Positions 63,923-64,000 of a stretch of DNA of 64,000 nucleotides are shown piece after piece (position 1 is the first letter of the stretch; the number at the start of each line of letters is the position of its first letter). A model generated the notes under the pieces. It had not been told where the DNA came from. It saw only the letters and a program-made list of their open reading frames with translations, and did not search any database. Origin of the DNA: Prauserella_A sp040645195 (lineage in GTDB: Bacteria; Actinomycetota; Actinomycetes; Mycobacteriales; Pseudonocardiaceae). The stretch spans positions 62,001-126,000 of the forward strand of contig NZ_JBEYXW010000006.1 of the NCBI RefSeq assembly GCF_040645195.1, written 5' to 3'. The position numbers and the translations under genes were made by a program.

Positions 63923-64000
63923 GTGACCGCGTCGAACCGTAGGTTGTTCACGTCGGAGTCGGTGACCGAGGGGCACCCGGACAAGATCTGCGACGCGATC
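63923..64000 (+). CDS. metK: S-adenosylmethionine synthetase (5' end only)
   Basis: Met + ATP -> S-adenosylmethionine. Only 26 codons are inside the window. They read TASNRRLFTSESVTEGHPDK then ICDAI; this N-terminal segment with the ATP-binding His is diagnostic of MetK. GAGGAG/GAGGA lie 4-15 bases before the GTG. The gene runs off the right edge. Confidence 0.95.
   Translation, partial: MTASNRRLFTSESVTEGHPDKICDAI

Overview
The window is a GC-rich, densely coding stretch of an actinobacterial chromosome. It most likely comes from a member of the Pseudonocardiaceae (Amycolatopsis or Saccharomonospora-like), although the genus cannot be fixed from sequence reading alone. The evidence is the conserved gene order secD-secF-apt-rel, alaS-ruvX-mltG-aroE, aroC-aroK-aroB-aroQ, pepQ-efp-nusB-bldD and pyrR-pyrB-pyrC-carA-carB-pyrF-mihF-gmk-rpoZ-coaBC-metK. 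Actinobacterium-specific parts agree: BldD with a cyclic-di-GMP signature, mIHF, a DasR-type operator, a mycobacterial-type LexA box, GTG/TTG starts and TAnnnT -10 boxes placed directly before start codons. No tRNA, rRNA, CRISPR array, prophage or IS transposase was seen.

Layout. 1-11 kb: protein export (3' part of secD, secF), adenine salvage (apt), bifunctional (p)ppGpp synthetase/hydrolase (rel), a crotonase-fold enzyme, a class IV aminotransferase coupled to a membrane-anchored cyclophilin, a metallo-beta-lactamase-fold hydrolase and a YibE/F membrane protein. 11-13.3 kb: a radical SAM gene of the Rv2578c family. It has a perfect LexA box, an intein inserted exactly at the third cysteine of the [4Fe-4S] motif, and an in-frame TGA that removes its conserved C-terminus. 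13.4-27.5 kb: aspS, a kinase-fold phosphotransferase, an SGNH hydrolase, a methyltransferase, rarA, a 3-hydroxyisobutyrate-dehydrogenase-like enzyme, two small envelope-associated proteins, then the tightly overlapped alaS-ruvX-mltG-aroE operon.

27.5-42.4 kb is accessory DNA lying between aroE and aroC, which start and end the usual aro neighbourhood. It opens with eight 21-bp tandem repeats. It then holds a secreted endonuclease/phosphatase-fold protein, a hydroxyacid dehydrogenase, an ApbE-DUF2271-ferric-reductase-like operon, a WYL regulator divergent from a DinB protein, a serine hydrolase, a phosphoribosyltransferase, a divergent sugar PTS (IIC opposite IIB-IIA) around a DasR-type box, a Rieske lipoprotein, an ECF sigma/anti-sigma pair and a prepilin peptidase.

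42.4-50.2 kb: the shikimate genes aroC-aroK-aroB-aroQ, two decayed genes (GNAT and VOC), a lipoprotein with a five-bladed-propeller look, a B-4DMT-like membrane protein, four tandem copies of a roughly 106-bp repeat, and pepQ. 50.2-64 kb: efp, nusB, bldD (divergent, with a candidate autoregulatory box), and the full pyrimidine operon behind a PyrR-binding leader hairpin. A 21-bp perfect inverted repeat sits between carB and pyrF. The window ends in mihF, gmk, rpoZ, coaBC and the first codons of metK. The most unusual part is the SOS-boxed, intein-split, nonsense-interrupted radical SAM gene. The repeat families and the flavin-related operon are the next best leads.
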